DNA of 64,000 nt from Ottelia alismoides (GCA_037367405.1 JAZKJV010011400.1:248001-312000); one strand, 5' to 3'; counted from the first letter of the stretch, positions 9,059 through 17,678 are shown. Notes: generated by a model not told the origin, from the sequence alone. Program-made: numbers and translations.

Positions 9059-9149
9059 GCGAACGCCCGCGATCACCCAGTCGCGGCGAAAGATTTTCCA
9101 TTGTAAAACCGGCCGACTCCGCGACTTGGGTGCATCGCTTGGTTCGTCG
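9059..9149 (-). repeat. attC site 5
   Basis: Left core gcgAACgcc, right core ttgGTTcgtc. Arms cgcgatcacccagtcgcgg and ccgcgacttgggtgcatcgc pair almost perfectly. Confidence 0.9.
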
Positions 9150-9160
9150 GACTTTTGCAG

Positions 9161-9685
9161 CTATGGACGATCCGGAGGACGATACGGGTTCCCATCCTCA
9201 AGACGCGGCAAACAGTTCGTTACATTCTCCGTGGCGGTCGCTGCTTTGCTGCCAAGCAATCGAGCGATCAAGTTCCAAATGCTTCGAACTAATGCGGCCG
9301 CCGCCAAATTAATTGAGCAATATATCACAGAAACAGGAATTGCAGTAAATGGCGCAAACGAATGCCAGGTGTCGGATGCCCAGTCATCCATTTCTGCGTC
9401 GGTCGTCATGTTTCGTTCTTTTGTCGATTGAATCCTGTTCCCATGCAAAATGGTCAAGAACCAAAACGAAAAGCAAGCCAATGCGAATGCGCCGCACCCT
9501 AGCGCAAAACGATTTGTCAGCGTTGGGATAGGCCGGCCCGCGACCGAGAGCCATACGATCCCGGCCGGCAAAAGAAAGGTAAGCCAAAGCGTCCATCCCC
9601 ATCTCACGGCATCAACGGCTTCAATGTATTCTGGTCGCAACGAGCTGTCCGATTTCTGTATTGTCCGACGAACGCTACACGTCAC
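9161..9685 (-). CDS. Membrane protein with C-terminal NPYRPP motif (cassette gene)
   Basis: The maximal frame is 174 residues from a GTG inside attC site 6; a TTG at 9640 (159 residues) lies inside the cassette proper and may be the true start. Hydrophobic segments fall at about residues 31-50, 60-82 and 112-140. The C-terminus ends GNPYRPPDRP, the NPY-x-P box that usually sits at the N-terminus of such proteins. Function unknown. Confidence 0.65.
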   Translation of the reverse strand: MTCSVRRTIQKSDSSLRPEYIEAVDAVRWGWTLWLTFLLPAGIVWLSVAGRPIPTLTNRFALGCGAFALACFSFWFLTILHGNRIQSTKERNMTTDAEMDDWASDTWHSFAPFTAIPVSVIYCSINLAAAALVRSIWNLIARLLGSKAATATENVTNCLPRLEDGNPYRPPDRP

Positions 9686-9758
9686 CGAGTCGCGGTGGTT
9701 GACGTTCCATTGCTAAGCAAGCACCGTCCGCGACTTCGGTGCACGTGATTGTTCCCCG
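9667..9758 (-). repeat. attC site 6
   Basis: Left core acgAACgct, right core attGTTcccc. Arms acacgtcaccgagtcgcgg and ccgcgacttcggtgcacgtg pair. It is close in sequence to attC site 10. Confidence 0.88.
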
Positions 9759-9764
9759 CGCTGT

Positions 9765-10151
9765 TCAATGAGGTGTGGACGAGAACGGTTGAGCCACAAC
9801 CTGCGAATCGTCTTCATAGATCATATATCCGGGAGCATCGGTCAGCAATTCTCGAACGACAATGTCCTGTTCGGTGACCAGATGTACCAAGTATCGCACG
9901 TGCCGCATGCATTCTGTGGCTTGTGTTTTGAACCAGCAAAGCCCGTTATCTTTACGATGAGGTCTCCTAGAACGGGTGAACCGATCCGGTATTGATAGAT
10001 TCGTTTTGAACCAGTTTAGTGTTGCGCGGATTTCTTTCCTTGAGTATTCGGGAGTCTGATCGTCATCAAGCAGTTGGTAGGCAGCGCCAAAAATACCGAG
10101 TTCTTGGCCAGTATCCACATCGAGTTGATCGGTCACGAAGCGTATAAACAT
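9765..10151 (-). CDS. Hypothetical soluble cassette protein
   Basis: The 128-residue protein from ATG 10151 starts MFIRFVTDQLD; the upstream frame back to 10202 is attC sequence. It contains a compact motif set (QELGIFGAAYQLL, LNWFKTNLSIPDRF) and no transmembrane segment. The helical pattern suggests a small globular protein, perhaps an immunity or accessory factor, but I recognise no named family. It ends 7 bp from attC site 6. Confidence 0.65.
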   Translation of the reverse strand: MFIRFVTDQLDVDTGQELGIFGAAYQLLDDDQTPEYSRKEIRATLNWFKTNLSIPDRFTRSRRPHRKDNGLCWFKTQATECMRHVRYLVHLVTEQDIVVRELLTDAPGYMIYEDDSQVVAQPFSSTPH

Positions 10152-10181
10152 TGAGAGTAGTCGTTGCAGTGACCTGAAGCG

Positions 10182-10272
10182 GGGAACGCTAGTCGTCACC
10201 AAGTTCGCGCGAGTGACGCCACCATATCGAAAGCACCAGATCGCGAACTTTGGTGCACGACTTTGTTCGTCG
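10182..10272 (-). repeat. attC site 7
   Basis: Left core gggAACgct, right core tttGTTcgtc. Arms agtcgtcaccaagttcgcg and cgcgaactttggtgcacgact pair with one offset base. Confidence 0.88.
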
Positions 10273-10276
10273 TATA

Positions 10277-10648
10277 TTAATTCTGTAGGCCGACGAATCG
10301 CAAAAGCGGAGGCCCAGCGCCCGCAACGATAAACAGCATCGCAACGATACCATAGCGTACAAGTATGAGATCAGATCGCGTCGGATTCATCGGCCGTCGA
10401 AGTAAAATGATCCAAGCCATCGCCCACTGGCACAGTAGCGCAACCCCGAATGCGCGTGCAGTCTGCCCGGAATCCAGAACCAGTAGTGTCAAGGCTCCAA
10501 TTGAGGCTTGTAATAGCATCGCCGTTTTCATTGCAGCATTGTATTGGGGCGCATACTCTTTCCAATTGCGGCTCAGACCCTTTGGGACATCTGAGCCTGT
10601 CGCTGAGACATCTGCATCTGTCGGTCGGTACGGGTTGTCAACTGTCAT
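10277..10648 (-). CDS. Small membrane protein with N-terminal NPYRP motif (cassette gene)
   Basis: The 123-residue protein begins MTVDNPYRPTDA, the planctomycete NPY-x-P box, followed by a polar region and three hydrophobic segments (about residues 42-60, 66-83 and 98-118). ATG 10648 is the only plausible start and lies clear of attC site 8. Function unknown; likely inner membrane. Confidence 0.75.
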   Translation of the reverse strand: MTVDNPYRPTDADVSATGSDVPKGLSRNWKEYAPQYNAAMKTAMLLQASIGALTLLVLDSGQTARAFGVALLCQWAMAWIILLRRPMNPTRSDLILVRYGIVAMLFIVAGAGPPLLRFVGLQN

Positions 10649-10677
10649 TTGCGATATCGAGCGACGCGGGTGGAGCG

Positions 10678-10767
10678 ACGAACGCTTGAAATCACGCGGT
10701 TGCGGCCGAGTGACTTACCATCAGAAGACGCGCGACCCGCAACTCGCGTGCATTTCTTGGTTCTGGC
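10678..10767 (-). repeat. attC site 8
   Basis: Left core acgAACgct, right core ttgGTTctgg. Arms gaaatcacgcggttgcgg and ccgcaactcgcgtgcatttc pair. It belongs to the same subtype as site 11. Confidence 0.88.
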
Positions 10768-10795
10768 TTGCATTGAACTGCCAGCGACTATGAAG

Positions 10796-11221
10796 TTACG
10801 GTAACTCGATAGTCATCGTGCGTGGTCCTCGTCCCATCGGAATTCCAAGCAATTTGCGAACCGGTTGTTCAGAATTGTCGGAACGACGGTACTCTATAAC
10901 GAGAAACCGAGGATGATTATAGGTTGACCCTAGCCCGTATGCATTGTCGCGCCCAGAACAAGGAACATCAATTGAGAATTGGCCAGTTGCCGAAGTTTGA
11001 GCGGTCCGAAAACCGTAGTCGTGGACCGAAGGATCCTCCACCGCAGCTAAGGCCTCAGATTCTTGCCAGCAAGTCGCAAAAAGCAGTGACGATTCATCGA
11101 TCGTCAGGTCTGCGCTGATCTCGATCGTTAAATCGAAGTTGCCGTCCCAAACCGCTTGGTATCCGAGCGGAAGTAGCAGCAATACAGCGAGTATAGTTGC
11201 GACAACAAGGACGGTGCGCAT
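10796..11221 (-). CDS. Exported or membrane-anchored hypothetical protein (cassette gene)
   Basis: ATG 11221 lies just inside the cassette, about 16 bp after the attC site 9 core, giving 141 residues. Residues 1-25 form a hydrophobic signal or anchor (MRTVLVVATILAVLLLLPLG). The rest is polar and beta-rich (FDLTIEISADLTIDESS, GQFSIDVPC), suggesting an extracytoplasmic domain. No family is recognised. Confidence 0.7.
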   Translation of the reverse strand: MRTVLVVATILAVLLLLPLGYQAVWDGNFDLTIEISADLTIDESSLLFATCWQESEALAAVEDPSVHDYGFRTAQTSATGQFSIDVPCSGRDNAYGLGSTYNHPRFLVIEYRRSDNSEQPVRKLLGIPMGRGPRTMTIELP

Positions 11222-11233
11222 AGGATTTGATGC

Positions 11234-11323
11234 CAGAACGCCACCGATGACCGAGCGGTGGCCAGTAAATTCTCCATCAGGAAGCGGCCGATCCACCGCT
11301 TCGGTCCATCGGATTGTTCGTCC
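11234..11323 (-). repeat. attC site 9
   Basis: Left core cagAACgcc, right core attGTTcgtc. Arms ccgatgaccgagcggtgg and ccaccgcttcggtccatcgg pair. The stop codon of the neighbouring cassette gene lies within it. Confidence 0.88.
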
Positions 11324-11681
11324 AAATTCCAATATTCAGTGCCAGACCGAAGCATAGGCATTGAAGAATCGCCATTGACGCGTGGTTAAATTCAGGAAGA
11401 CGATTGGCGCCAATTGCTTGATTGAGGAGGAGGCAGAACGAGATGCCCATAATTCCGATCCTCCTCTTTGGGGCCGCGTTGGTGCCGAAGAAATACTCCC
11501 ACATGAATGGTATCGCAACGATAAACGATGGTAAGACAATTACAAAAAGGAAATCGGGTAGTTGAAACTTCTGAGCCGCAGTGGGCGACAACAGTATCGC
11601 CAGAAAGACAAGCGACGAAAATATAGAGTAACGAACCCAGTCATCACGATGGGCTTGCAGGGAGTGAACAAATTGTTTCAT
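11277..11681 (-). CDS. Polytopic membrane protein (cassette gene)
   Basis: The 134-residue protein starts at ATG 11681 (MKQFVHSLQAH). About four hydrophobic segments cover residues 22-118. The final residues (MDRSGGSAAS) and stop at 11277 are encoded by attC site 9, so the C-terminus depends on the recombination site. The longer frame to 11894 passes through attC site 10 and is rejected. Function unknown. Confidence 0.65.
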   Translation of the reverse strand: MKQFVHSLQAHRDDWVRYSIFSSLVFLAILLSPTAAQKFQLPDFLFVIVLPSFIVAIPFMWEYFFGTNAAPKRRIGIMGISFCLLLNQAIGANRLPEFNHASMAILQCLCFGLALNIGIWTNNPMDRSGGSAAS

Positions 11682-11771
11682 GTCTTTGGCATCGCCTACC
11701 GTGATGAGCTTAGCGTCATCATCGGACGCATCTTTTGTGAAGGTACCAAGTGTTGACGTCCGCCAACATGG

Positions 11772-11861
11772 ACGAACGGCACACGTCACCGAGTCGCGGC
11801 GAGTGACGCACCATTGCCGCAAAGCACCGTCCGCGACTTCGGTGCACGTGATTGTTCGCGA
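11772..11861 (-). repeat. attC site 10
   Basis: Left core acgAACggc, right core attGTTcgcg. Arms acacgtcaccgagtcgcgg and ccgcgacttcggtgcacgtg are identical to those of attC site 6. Confidence 0.9.
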
Positions 11862-11890
11862 TTCAGTTTCGATGTGAGGTTGACTCAATT

Positions 11891-12352
11891 TCAAGTAGCG
11901 TCAACGGGCCAGCGGCGCTGAGCTGCATAGAAGTCATATGGGAATTCAGGGTCCTCGATAGCCGCATTCCAAAAGTCTTCGTAGATGTAGGGTGTTGGAT
12001 GGGTACAGTCCCAAAATACAACCCAATTCTCTCCGATCAGCTTTGGAAATTCGACAAAGTACATTTTCCGGTCTCTCGGATCAAGGACAATAGGGCTGCC
12101 GTCGGTTCCAGCAGCGAGTGCCAGCACCCCATTATTAACACACGCCGAAACTCCTTCATTTTGCTCGATGATTTTGGGCATCGGTAACAGCGTAATTGGA
12201 CCAAACGGAATCCAGTCTTCGACAGCGCAGAGAGTTAAGTCGTGCACGATGTCTTCTGGAATATTGAGAGACCTCAAGTAATCAACGCAGTGCGACGGAA
12301 GGTCGACCAAATCGGGTTTCTCTTCGAGCCGATCTATCGCGTCTCTTAGCAT
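11891..12352 (-). CDS. Hypothetical, possibly SUKH/SMI1-KNR4-like (cassette gene)
   Basis: The 153-residue soluble protein starts at ATG 12352, inside the cassette. Its layout (IPEDIVHDL, a WIPFGPITLLP strand, then VLALAAGTDGSPIVLDPRD and MYFVEFPKLIGENWVVFW) resembles SUKH/SMI1-type beta-sandwich proteins, many of which are immunity proteins. The resemblance is by eye only, so the family assignment is weak. Confidence 0.55.
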   Translation of the reverse strand: MLRDAIDRLEEKPDLVDLPSHCVDYLRSLNIPEDIVHDLTLCAVEDWIPFGPITLLPMPKIIEQNEGVSACVNNGVLALAAGTDGSPIVLDPRDRKMYFVEFPKLIGENWVVFWDCTHPTPYIYEDFWNAAIEDPEFPYDFYAAQRRWPVDAT

Positions 12353-12377
12353 ATGAAGGTCGCTCCGAACCAGGTAC

Positions 12378-12467
12378 GCGAACGTCTAAAATCACGGGGT
12401 TGCGGCGAGAGCCCCTACCATCAGGAAACGCGCGACCCGCAACTCCCGTGCATTTTTTTGTTCGGCG
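12378..12467 (-). repeat. attC site 11
   Basis: Left core gcgAACgtc, right core tttGTTcggc. Arms aaaatcacggggttgcgg and ccgcaactcccgtgcattttt pair. The subtype is shared with sites 8 and 12. Confidence 0.88.
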
Positions 12468-12547
12468 TATTCCGTCGTTCTTGTGCAGCCTGTCAGGCAA
12501 CCCACTTCGATTGCGGTCAGGGCATCTGGTCGCGAGATGTCAAGAGT

Positions 12548-12886
12548 TTATTCGATTGTTGGTGGAGAATCGATGCCCTTTAGTCTCTTTACCGATTCCT
12601 CACGAATAAAAAATCGACTGCCAAGCGGGATTGTTTCTTTGGTCCCCTTTGGGATCATCGGAGTGATGTTCCATTTGCTTCCGCCTCCACGCAGCGAAAA
12701 GTGCTCGATCACGAAATTCACGAGGAATTGCTCCTCGGTTCCGTCGGGTCTTTCGATCCGAAGTTCATCGGAGAAAGGCGTGAATCGCAACGGCGATGGC
12801 GGGAGATCAATTGGAGGCACAACAACGAGTCCACGCCCTTCAATGAGAAAATGGTCCTCGACAGTAAGCAGCAGTGTTTGAGACAT
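12548..12886 (-). CDS. Hypothetical soluble cassette protein
   Basis: The 112-residue protein starts at ATG 12886 (MSQTLLLTVEDHF), just inside the cassette. It is beta-strand-rich (LLLTVEDHFLIEGRGLVVVP, FLVNFVIEHFSLRGGG) with a basic tail and no membrane segment. I recognise no family. An 80-bp non-coding tail separates its stop from attC site 11. Confidence 0.6.
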   Translation of the reverse strand: MSQTLLLTVEDHFLIEGRGLVVVPPIDLPPSPLRFTPFSDELRIERPDGTEEQFLVNFVIEHFSLRGGGSKWNITPMIPKGTKETIPLGSRFFIREESVKRLKGIDSPPTIE

Positions 12887-12898
12887 CACTTGTTGTAG

Positions 12899-12989
12899 CC
12901 GAACGCCTAAAATCACCCGGTTGCCGCCAAGGGACTTTGATTTCAGGAAACGCCCGATCGGCAACTCGGGTGCATTTTTTTGTTCGTCC
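12899..12989 (-). repeat. attC site 12
   Basis: Left core ccgAACgcc, right core tttGTTcgtc. Arms aaaatcacccggttgccg and cggcaactcgggtgcattttt pair. Confidence 0.88.
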
Positions 12990-12996
12990 GGTTTGT

Positions 12997-13269
12997 CTAC
13001 GCCTGACCTCGCGTTTGAGCCCGCCGTTCAATTATTGCAGCATAGCCAAGCATGCCTAGAAAGCCGGAGAAGCCGAAGAAACCAAAGAAGCCAGAAAGTC
13101 GGTGCAAGCCGATTCCATCGAGCCCGGGAACATACGCCAGATAGCTTAGGAACCCGATACAACCAATATACATCGGCAGCGACAACATGATTGACATTCG
13201 AGCGATTCGAATCGCATGTTCGTCCTTTAGTCCAAGCAACAGCGGAATGCCAAAAGCAAAAACGTTCAT
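12997..13269 (-). CDS. Small polytopic membrane protein (cassette gene)
   Basis: The 90-residue protein from ATG 13269 has two to three hydrophobic helices. A Gly/Phe-rich segment (GFFGFFGFSGFLGMLG) near residues 59-74 precedes a basic C-terminus. The Gly-x-Gly-Phe periodicity suggests tight helix packing. Function unknown. Confidence 0.65.
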   Translation of the reverse strand: MNVFAFGIPLLLGLKDEHAIRIARMSIMLSLPMYIGCIGFLSYLAYVPGLDGIGLHRLSGFFGFFGFSGFLGMLGYAAIIERRAQTRGQA

Positions 13270-13355
13270 GGTCAACTCGATTCAGTTTTGGGTGCGGAAG
13301 TTGTTAATGGGGTATGTTACGTTGAGCAAGCGGTGAGCTGGGAAATACTGTAAGG

Positions 13356-13445
13356 ACGAACGGCAATGTTGACCGAGCCCCCGCCAACAAAGCTTCCATT
13401 TCGAAACGGACCGTCGGGGGCTTCGGTCCAACATTTTGTTAGCAC
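13356..13445 (-). repeat. attC site 13
   Basis: Left core acgAACggc, right core tttGTTagca. Arms aatgttgaccgagcccccg and cgggggcttcggtccaacatt pair. It is close to site 23. Confidence 0.9.
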
Positions 13446-14059
13446 TAGTACGGGTCTGGCGGCATCTGACCGAGCGACTCCGCTTCATCGATCGTTAACG
13501 TTGAGATCGGAGTCAGTGCGGGAAGACGCAAGCGTCGAACAATGTCAGCTTTGTACTCGCGATAAGACAGTACGTCATCATGAATTTGCCACCTGTCCTC
13601 GATTTTGGCGTTCTCGGGTGGCCATGTATCTCCAATGCGATAGACGAAAGTCCAGTGTTTCTCGCGATATATCAAGATTGCGATTTGTTCGTCGAACCAT
13701 TCAATCAGCGCGACATCACAACCGAAAAACGGGTTGTATGATTCGATGTCAACAGATTGGTCACGCCCATTGACATCGACATAGTGAATTTTGATTGCGA
13801 TATCGACGAAGTCACCGATTTCTTTCGCACGAGATTCGACGTAGACAATTCGCTTTTCATCCGAGTGAACGGTCGCGGCGATGATCTCGCATTCATAGCC
13901 TGAATCGTCTACGAAAAACGCTTCTCTCCCGAGAAGCGTTGCTGCCTTGGCGATTTGGGCAGCACCAAGCTGTTGGCTGTTGCAGGCGCGAAGCGACCAA
14001 CCGAACCGTTTGGGATTCGGGTTACCCGCGATGAAGGTGCGCTCCGTTTCGTCAGTCAT
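13445..14059 (-). CDS. Hypothetical soluble cassette protein
   Basis: The 204-residue protein starts at ATG 14059 (MTDETERTF), ahead of an alternative upstream start. It is rich in beta-strand patterns with many acidic and aromatic residues (ALIEWFDEQIAILIYREKHWTFVYRIG). The stop touches attC site 13. No family recognised and no membrane segment. Confidence 0.65.
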   Translation of the reverse strand: MTDETERTFIAGNPNPKRFGWSLRACNSQQLGAAQIAKAATLLGREAFFVDDSGYECEIIAATVHSDEKRIVYVESRAKEIGDFVDIAIKIHYVDVNGRDQSVDIESYNPFFGCDVALIEWFDEQIAILIYREKHWTFVYRIGDTWPPENAKIEDRWQIHDDVLSYREYKADIVRRLRLPALTPISTLTIDEAESLGQMPPDPY

Positions 14060-14070
14060 AATCCTCAAGT

Positions 14071-14162
14071 GCTAACGACGAGCGTAACCCAGCCCGAAGG
14101 GATTGGGATTACTGTACTAACCAAGGACTCTTGAGGGCTTGGGTTCACGCCATTGTTCGCAT
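14071..14162 (-). repeat. attC site 14 (gagcgtaaccc type)
   Basis: Left core gctAACgac, right core attGTTcgca. It carries the same arms and loop as sites 16, 18 and 25. It belongs to ORF-less copy b. Confidence 0.92.
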
Positions 14163-14537
14163 GGTTTGCCTAACCGACTGATGCCAGGCAGCCATACCGC
14201 CAAGAGCATGTCCATTGCATGAACCTGAGCATGACGAACCCGCCAACTCGCTAACCATCATAGCACCCGCCGTGTCGCGTTGCATCCATGATCCAACTTA
14301 CCGAAGCGCTCACTTCTTGCCTGGCCAACAATCAGCCAACATGCTTGCAATTCAAAGAGCATGGTCGCGCTGGGCGCCCTGGTCCAGTACGTCATTGCAT
14401 GGTCGCGCTGGTCGCCATGGCCGCGCTGGTTGAGCATGTCATTGCATGGCCCGCGCTGGTTGCCCTGGTAGAGTATGTCCTTTGCATGCCTCGCGCTGGT
14501 CGAGCACGTCTGTCATTCAGCCTGCGAGGCAAGCCGT
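14163..14537 (-). repeat. ORF-less repeated cassette body, copy b
   Basis: Apparently identical to copies e and h. I count 12 CATG tetranucleotides in the 387-bp cassette and several tandem 'CGCGCTGGT(T/C)G' units. The ends are an inverted repeat (GTTCGCATGG..TTGCC against GGCAAGCC..GCGAAC). No minus-strand gene is present. Confidence 0.9.
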
Positions 14538-14629
14538 GCGAACGCCGAGCGTAACCCAGCCCGAAGGGATTGGGATTACTGTACTAACCACGGACTCTTG
14601 AGGGCTTGGGTTCACGCCATTGTTCGCAT
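14538..14629 (-). repeat. attC site 15 (gagcgtaaccc type)
   Basis: Left core gcgAACgcc, right core attGTTcgca. One loop base differs from site 14 (accacgga for accaagga). Confidence 0.9.
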
Positions 14630-14959
14630 GGCTTGCCTAACCAGTTGATTCCAGGCAGCCATACCGCCAAGAGCATGTCCATTGCATGAACCTGAGCATG
14701 ATGAAACCGCCATCTCGCTAACCATCATAGCACCCGCCACAATGCATTGCATCCATGATTCGGTTTACCGAAGCGCTCCCTAATTGCCTAGCCAACAATC
14801 AGCCAAAATGCTTGCAAGTCAAAGAGCATGGCCGCGCTGGTCGCCCCTGAGACGCGCATGTCATTGCATGGTCGCGCTGGTTGCCCTGATCGAGCATGTC
14901 CATTGCATTGCCCGCACCTGGTCGAGCATGTCAGTCATTCAGCCTGCAAGGCAAGCCAT
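14630..14959 (-). repeat. ORF-less repeated cassette body, copy c
   Basis: A shorter version lacking part of the internal tandem repeats. Its termini form a perfect 17-bp inverted repeat, GTTCGCATGGCTTGCCT on the left and AGGCAAGCCATGCGAAC on the right, overlapping both cassette junctions. Confidence 0.9.
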
Positions 14960-15051
14960 GCGAACGACGAGCGTAACCCAGCCCGAAGGGATTGGGATTA
15001 CTGTACTAACCAAGGACTCTTGAGGGCTTGGGTTCACGCCATTGTTCGCAT
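14960..15051 (-). repeat. attC site 16 (gagcgtaaccc type)
   Basis: Left core gcgAACgac, right core attGTTcgca; arms as in site 14. Confidence 0.92.
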
Positions 15052-15380
15052 GGCTTGCCTAACCAGTTGATTCCAGGCAGCCATACCGCCAAGAGCATGT
15101 CCATTGCATGAACCTGAGCATGATGAACCCGCCATCTCGCTAACCATCATAGCACCCGCCACAATGCATTGCATCCATGATTCGGTTTACCGACGCGCTC
15201 CTAATTGCCTAGCCAACAATCAGCCAAAATGCTTGCAAGTCAAAGAGCATGGCCGCGCTGGTCGCCCCTGAGACGCGCATGTCATTGCATGGTCGCGATG
15301 GTTGCCCTGATCGAGCGTGTCCATTGCATTGCCTGCACCTAGTCGAGCATGTCAGTCATTCCGTCTGCAAGGCAAGCCAC
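15052..15380 (-). repeat. ORF-less repeated cassette body, copy d
   Basis: Nearly identical to copy c over its length, with scattered substitutions towards the right end. Copies b, c and d sit in direct tandem, each with its own attC. Confidence 0.88.
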
Positions 15381-15472
15381 GCGAACGCCTGCGTTGACCA
15401 TCGCCGCGTCGATTGATTTACCATTGAAAAAGCGGCTGCCAACGCGGCTGTGGTCCAACGCTTCGTTATCAA
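15381..15472 (-). repeat. attC site 17
   Basis: Left core gcgAACgcc, right core ttcGTTatca. Arms tgcgttgaccatcgccgcg and cgcggctgtggtccaacgc pair. Confidence 0.87.
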
Positions 15473-15475
15473 TAC

Positions 15476-15991
15476 CTACCGTTTCAATGAAGCATAAAAG
15501 CACGCCAGATCGGAGTCCAGTTCAGAGTAAAACTCGACGCTGTCCTTTCGAACCCAGAACCAAAACTCACCTGACTGGTCGACTTGGTCTCCGACATCGT
15601 CATATTCGTTATTGTGTGTGAGCAAGAGCATCCAATCATTCTTCAGCGTTGTCAGTTCGGCCTGCGCATCCTTAAGAATTTCGACGCGTGTCATAGATGG
15701 GTTCAATATGTCGACCAACAGCACCCGTGACTCACTGGCGAAGTCGCTATCGATCCACCAGTCCGATGGCAGCTTTTTGTATGATCGCTCGTAACTCCCG
15801 AATTCGCCGTACTTTGAGAAGAAGCGTCGGAATTTTGTTTGTACATACGACACTTCCTCGTTCCACCAATCGGCAACGCGCAGTTTTCCGTTGCTCTCAT
15901 CGTACGCACCTTCCGCAACGTTGAACGGCTCGGAATCTAATTCCTCGTTGCGTTCAGCATCGATTCTCTTGTATCCGGGGGGAAGGTCCAT
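15476..15991 (-). CDS. Hypothetical soluble cassette protein
   Basis: The 171-residue protein starts at ATG 15991 (MDLPPGYKRIDAERNEEL); the longer frame runs through attC site 18 and is rejected. It is acidic and aromatic-rich (WWNEEVSYVQTKFRRFF, GEFWFWVRKD) and probably globular and cytoplasmic. No family recognised. It ends 4 bp from attC site 17. Confidence 0.65.
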   Translation of the reverse strand: MDLPPGYKRIDAERNEELDSEPFNVAEGAYDESNGKLRVADWWNEEVSYVQTKFRRFFSKYGEFGSYERSYKKLPSDWWIDSDFASESRVLLVDILNPSMTRVEILKDAQAELTTLKNDWMLLLTHNNEYDDVGDQVDQSGEFWFWVRKDSVEFYSELDSDLACFYASLKR

Positions 15992-16009
15992 GCAAAGCGG
16001 CTCCAATTT

Positions 16010-16101
16010 GATAACGACGAGCGTAACCCAGCCCGAAGGGATTGGGATTACTGTACTAACCAAGGACTCTTGAGGGCTTGGGTTCACGCCATTGTTCGCA
16101 T
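16010..16101 (-). repeat. attC site 18 (gagcgtaaccc type)
   Basis: Left core gatAACgac, right core attGTTcgca; body as in site 14. Confidence 0.92.
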
Positions 16102-16476
16102 GGTTTGCCTAACCGACTGATGCCAGGCAGCCATACCGCCAAGAGCATGTCCATTGCATGAACCTGAGCATGACGAACCCGCCAACTCGCTAACCATCAT
16201 AGCACCCGCCGTGTCGCGTTGCATCCATGATCCAACTTACCGAAGCGCTCACTTCTTGCCTGGCCAACAATCAGCCAACATGCTTGCAATTCAAAGAGCA
16301 TGGTCGCGCTGGGCGCCCTGGTCCAGTACGTCATTGCATGGTCGCGCTGGTCGCCATGGCCGCGCTGGTTGAGCATGTCATTGCATGGCCCGCGCTGGTT
16401 GCCCTGGTAGAGTATGTCCTTTGCATGCCTCGCGCTGGTCGAGCACGTCTGTCATTCAGCCTGCGAGGCAAGCCGT
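16102..16476 (-). repeat. ORF-less repeated cassette body, copy e
   Basis: Reads base for base like copies b and h over the body, so it arose by very recent duplication. Confidence 0.9.
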
Positions 16477-16567
16477 GCGAACGATTGGAATCACCCAGTC
16501 GCGTGAGTGATCTAATTTAGCAAAGTGAACTGGCCAACGCGACTTGGGTGCATTCCGTGGTTCTCCA
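16477..16567 (-). repeat. attC site 19
   Basis: Left core gcgAACgat, right core gtgGTTctcc. Arms ggaatcacccagtcgcg and cgcgacttgggtgcattcc pair. Confidence 0.87.
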
Positions 16568-16572
16568 ACGCC

Positions 16573-17079
16573 TCAATGCTCTCGTTGGTCCTGTAGGATT
16601 CGACGGTCATAGGCGAATCCGGATAGAACAAATCCTAGCAACCCAAGACAGAGTGCTACAACATCGTCGTAGATACCTTCCAGAGCATCCGATGATCGAG
16701 CAGTCATGTCTGTATAGGCATAGTCCATGAGTCCGTTTTCTTCAAGCTCGCTCTTTGCAATTGGTTCAAAGTCCTTCCCCACCCGCCTGATCATGTATCT
16801 CCCATCCTCAGCGCGGTAAATCAACGAACCATCTGGAGCTGCAGAAGGTTTCGTGCTCTCGATTGCTCGCTCGAGAACATTGCGCGAAAGGGCGGACGCA
16901 AAAGAGAATGGCAATTGTTTAAACCCAAGCCCGAAGTAGAAGACGGCAGAGAGAATGCCGAAGCTAGCAAATTGAATTCGCCGCTTTCCAGTGGAGCCAA
17001 GCGCGAGAGCAATGGATGCTAGTAGCGACAAAGACGAGAGAATTGAAACCCAGAGCTGAACAGTTCGGGTGGGATTCAA
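16573..17079 (-). CDS. Membrane protein (cassette gene)
   Basis: The 168-residue protein is called from a TTG at 17079. The frame is open further upstream to a TAG near 17150 and encodes an extra hydrophobic stretch (LTLLLVVFIAAVTTTVL) without an ATG, so the start is uncertain. Hydrophobic helices lie at about residues 10-28, 37-55 and 140-157, with a polar middle (SLIYRAEDGRYMIRRVGKDF). Function unknown. Confidence 0.6.
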   Translation of the reverse strand: MNPTRTVQLWVSILSSLSLLASIALALGSTGKRRIQFASFGILSAVFYFGLGFKQLPFSFASALSRNVLERAIESTKPSAAPDGSLIYRAEDGRYMIRRVGKDFEPIAKSELEENGLMDYAYTDMTARSSDALEGIYDDVVALCLGLLGFVLSGFAYDRRILQDQREH

Positions 17080-17166
17080 CAGTACAGTTGTTGTAACTGC
17101 TGCGATAAAAACGACCAGCAGTAGCGTGAGAATTCCAAAACGGATTTGAGCTTCCTAGCCTTGTTG

Positions 17167-17258
17167 GAGAACGCTGAGCGTAACCCAGCCCGAAGGGATT
17201 GGGGTTACTGCACTAACCAAGGACTCTTGAGGGCTTGGGTTCACGCCATTGTTCGCAT
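17167..17258 (-). repeat. attC site 20 (gagcgtaaccc type)
   Basis: Left core gagAACgct, right core attGTTcgca. The loop differs slightly (ggggttactgcac). Confidence 0.9.
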
Positions 17259-17586
17259 GGTTTGCCTAACCGGTTGATGCCAGGCAGCCATACCGCCAAG
17301 AGCATGTCCATTGCATGAACCTGAGCATGATGAACCCGCCAACTCACTATCCATCATAGCACCCGCCGCCATGCATTGCATCCATGATTCGGTTTACCGA
17401 AGCGCTCACTACTTGCCTGGCCAACAATCAGCCAACATGCTTGCAAGTCAAAGAGCATGGTCGCGCCGGTCGCCCTGATCCAATACGTCATTGCATGGTC
17501 GCGCTGGTTGCCCTGATCGAGCATGTCCATTGCATTGCCCGCACCTGGTCGAGCATGTCAGTCATTCAGCCTGCAAGGCAAGCCAC
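17259..17586 (-). repeat. ORF-less repeated cassette body, copy f
   Basis: An intermediate-length copy, with fewer internal tandem units than b but carrying the same conserved flanks. Confidence 0.88.
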
Positions 17587-17678
17587 GCGAACGCTGAGCG
17601 TAACCCAGCCCGAAGGGATTGGGATTACTGTACTAACCAAGGACTCTTGAGGGCTTGGGTTCACGCCATTGTTCGCAC
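17587..17678 (-). repeat. attC site 21 (gagcgtaaccc type)
   Basis: Left core gcgAACgct, right core attGTTcgca; body as in site 14. Confidence 0.92.

Noticed and set aside
11682..11894. Longer version of the membrane cassette gene at 11277
   Set aside because: The extra part is translated attC site 10 sequence and lacks a membrane or domain signature.
14288..14554. Plus-strand open frames of 70-97 codons inside the ORF-less cassettes
   Set aside because: They are antisense to the array direction, run into or across attC cores, change length between copies, and encode a repeated Ala/Val/Trp pattern explained by the DNA tandem units.
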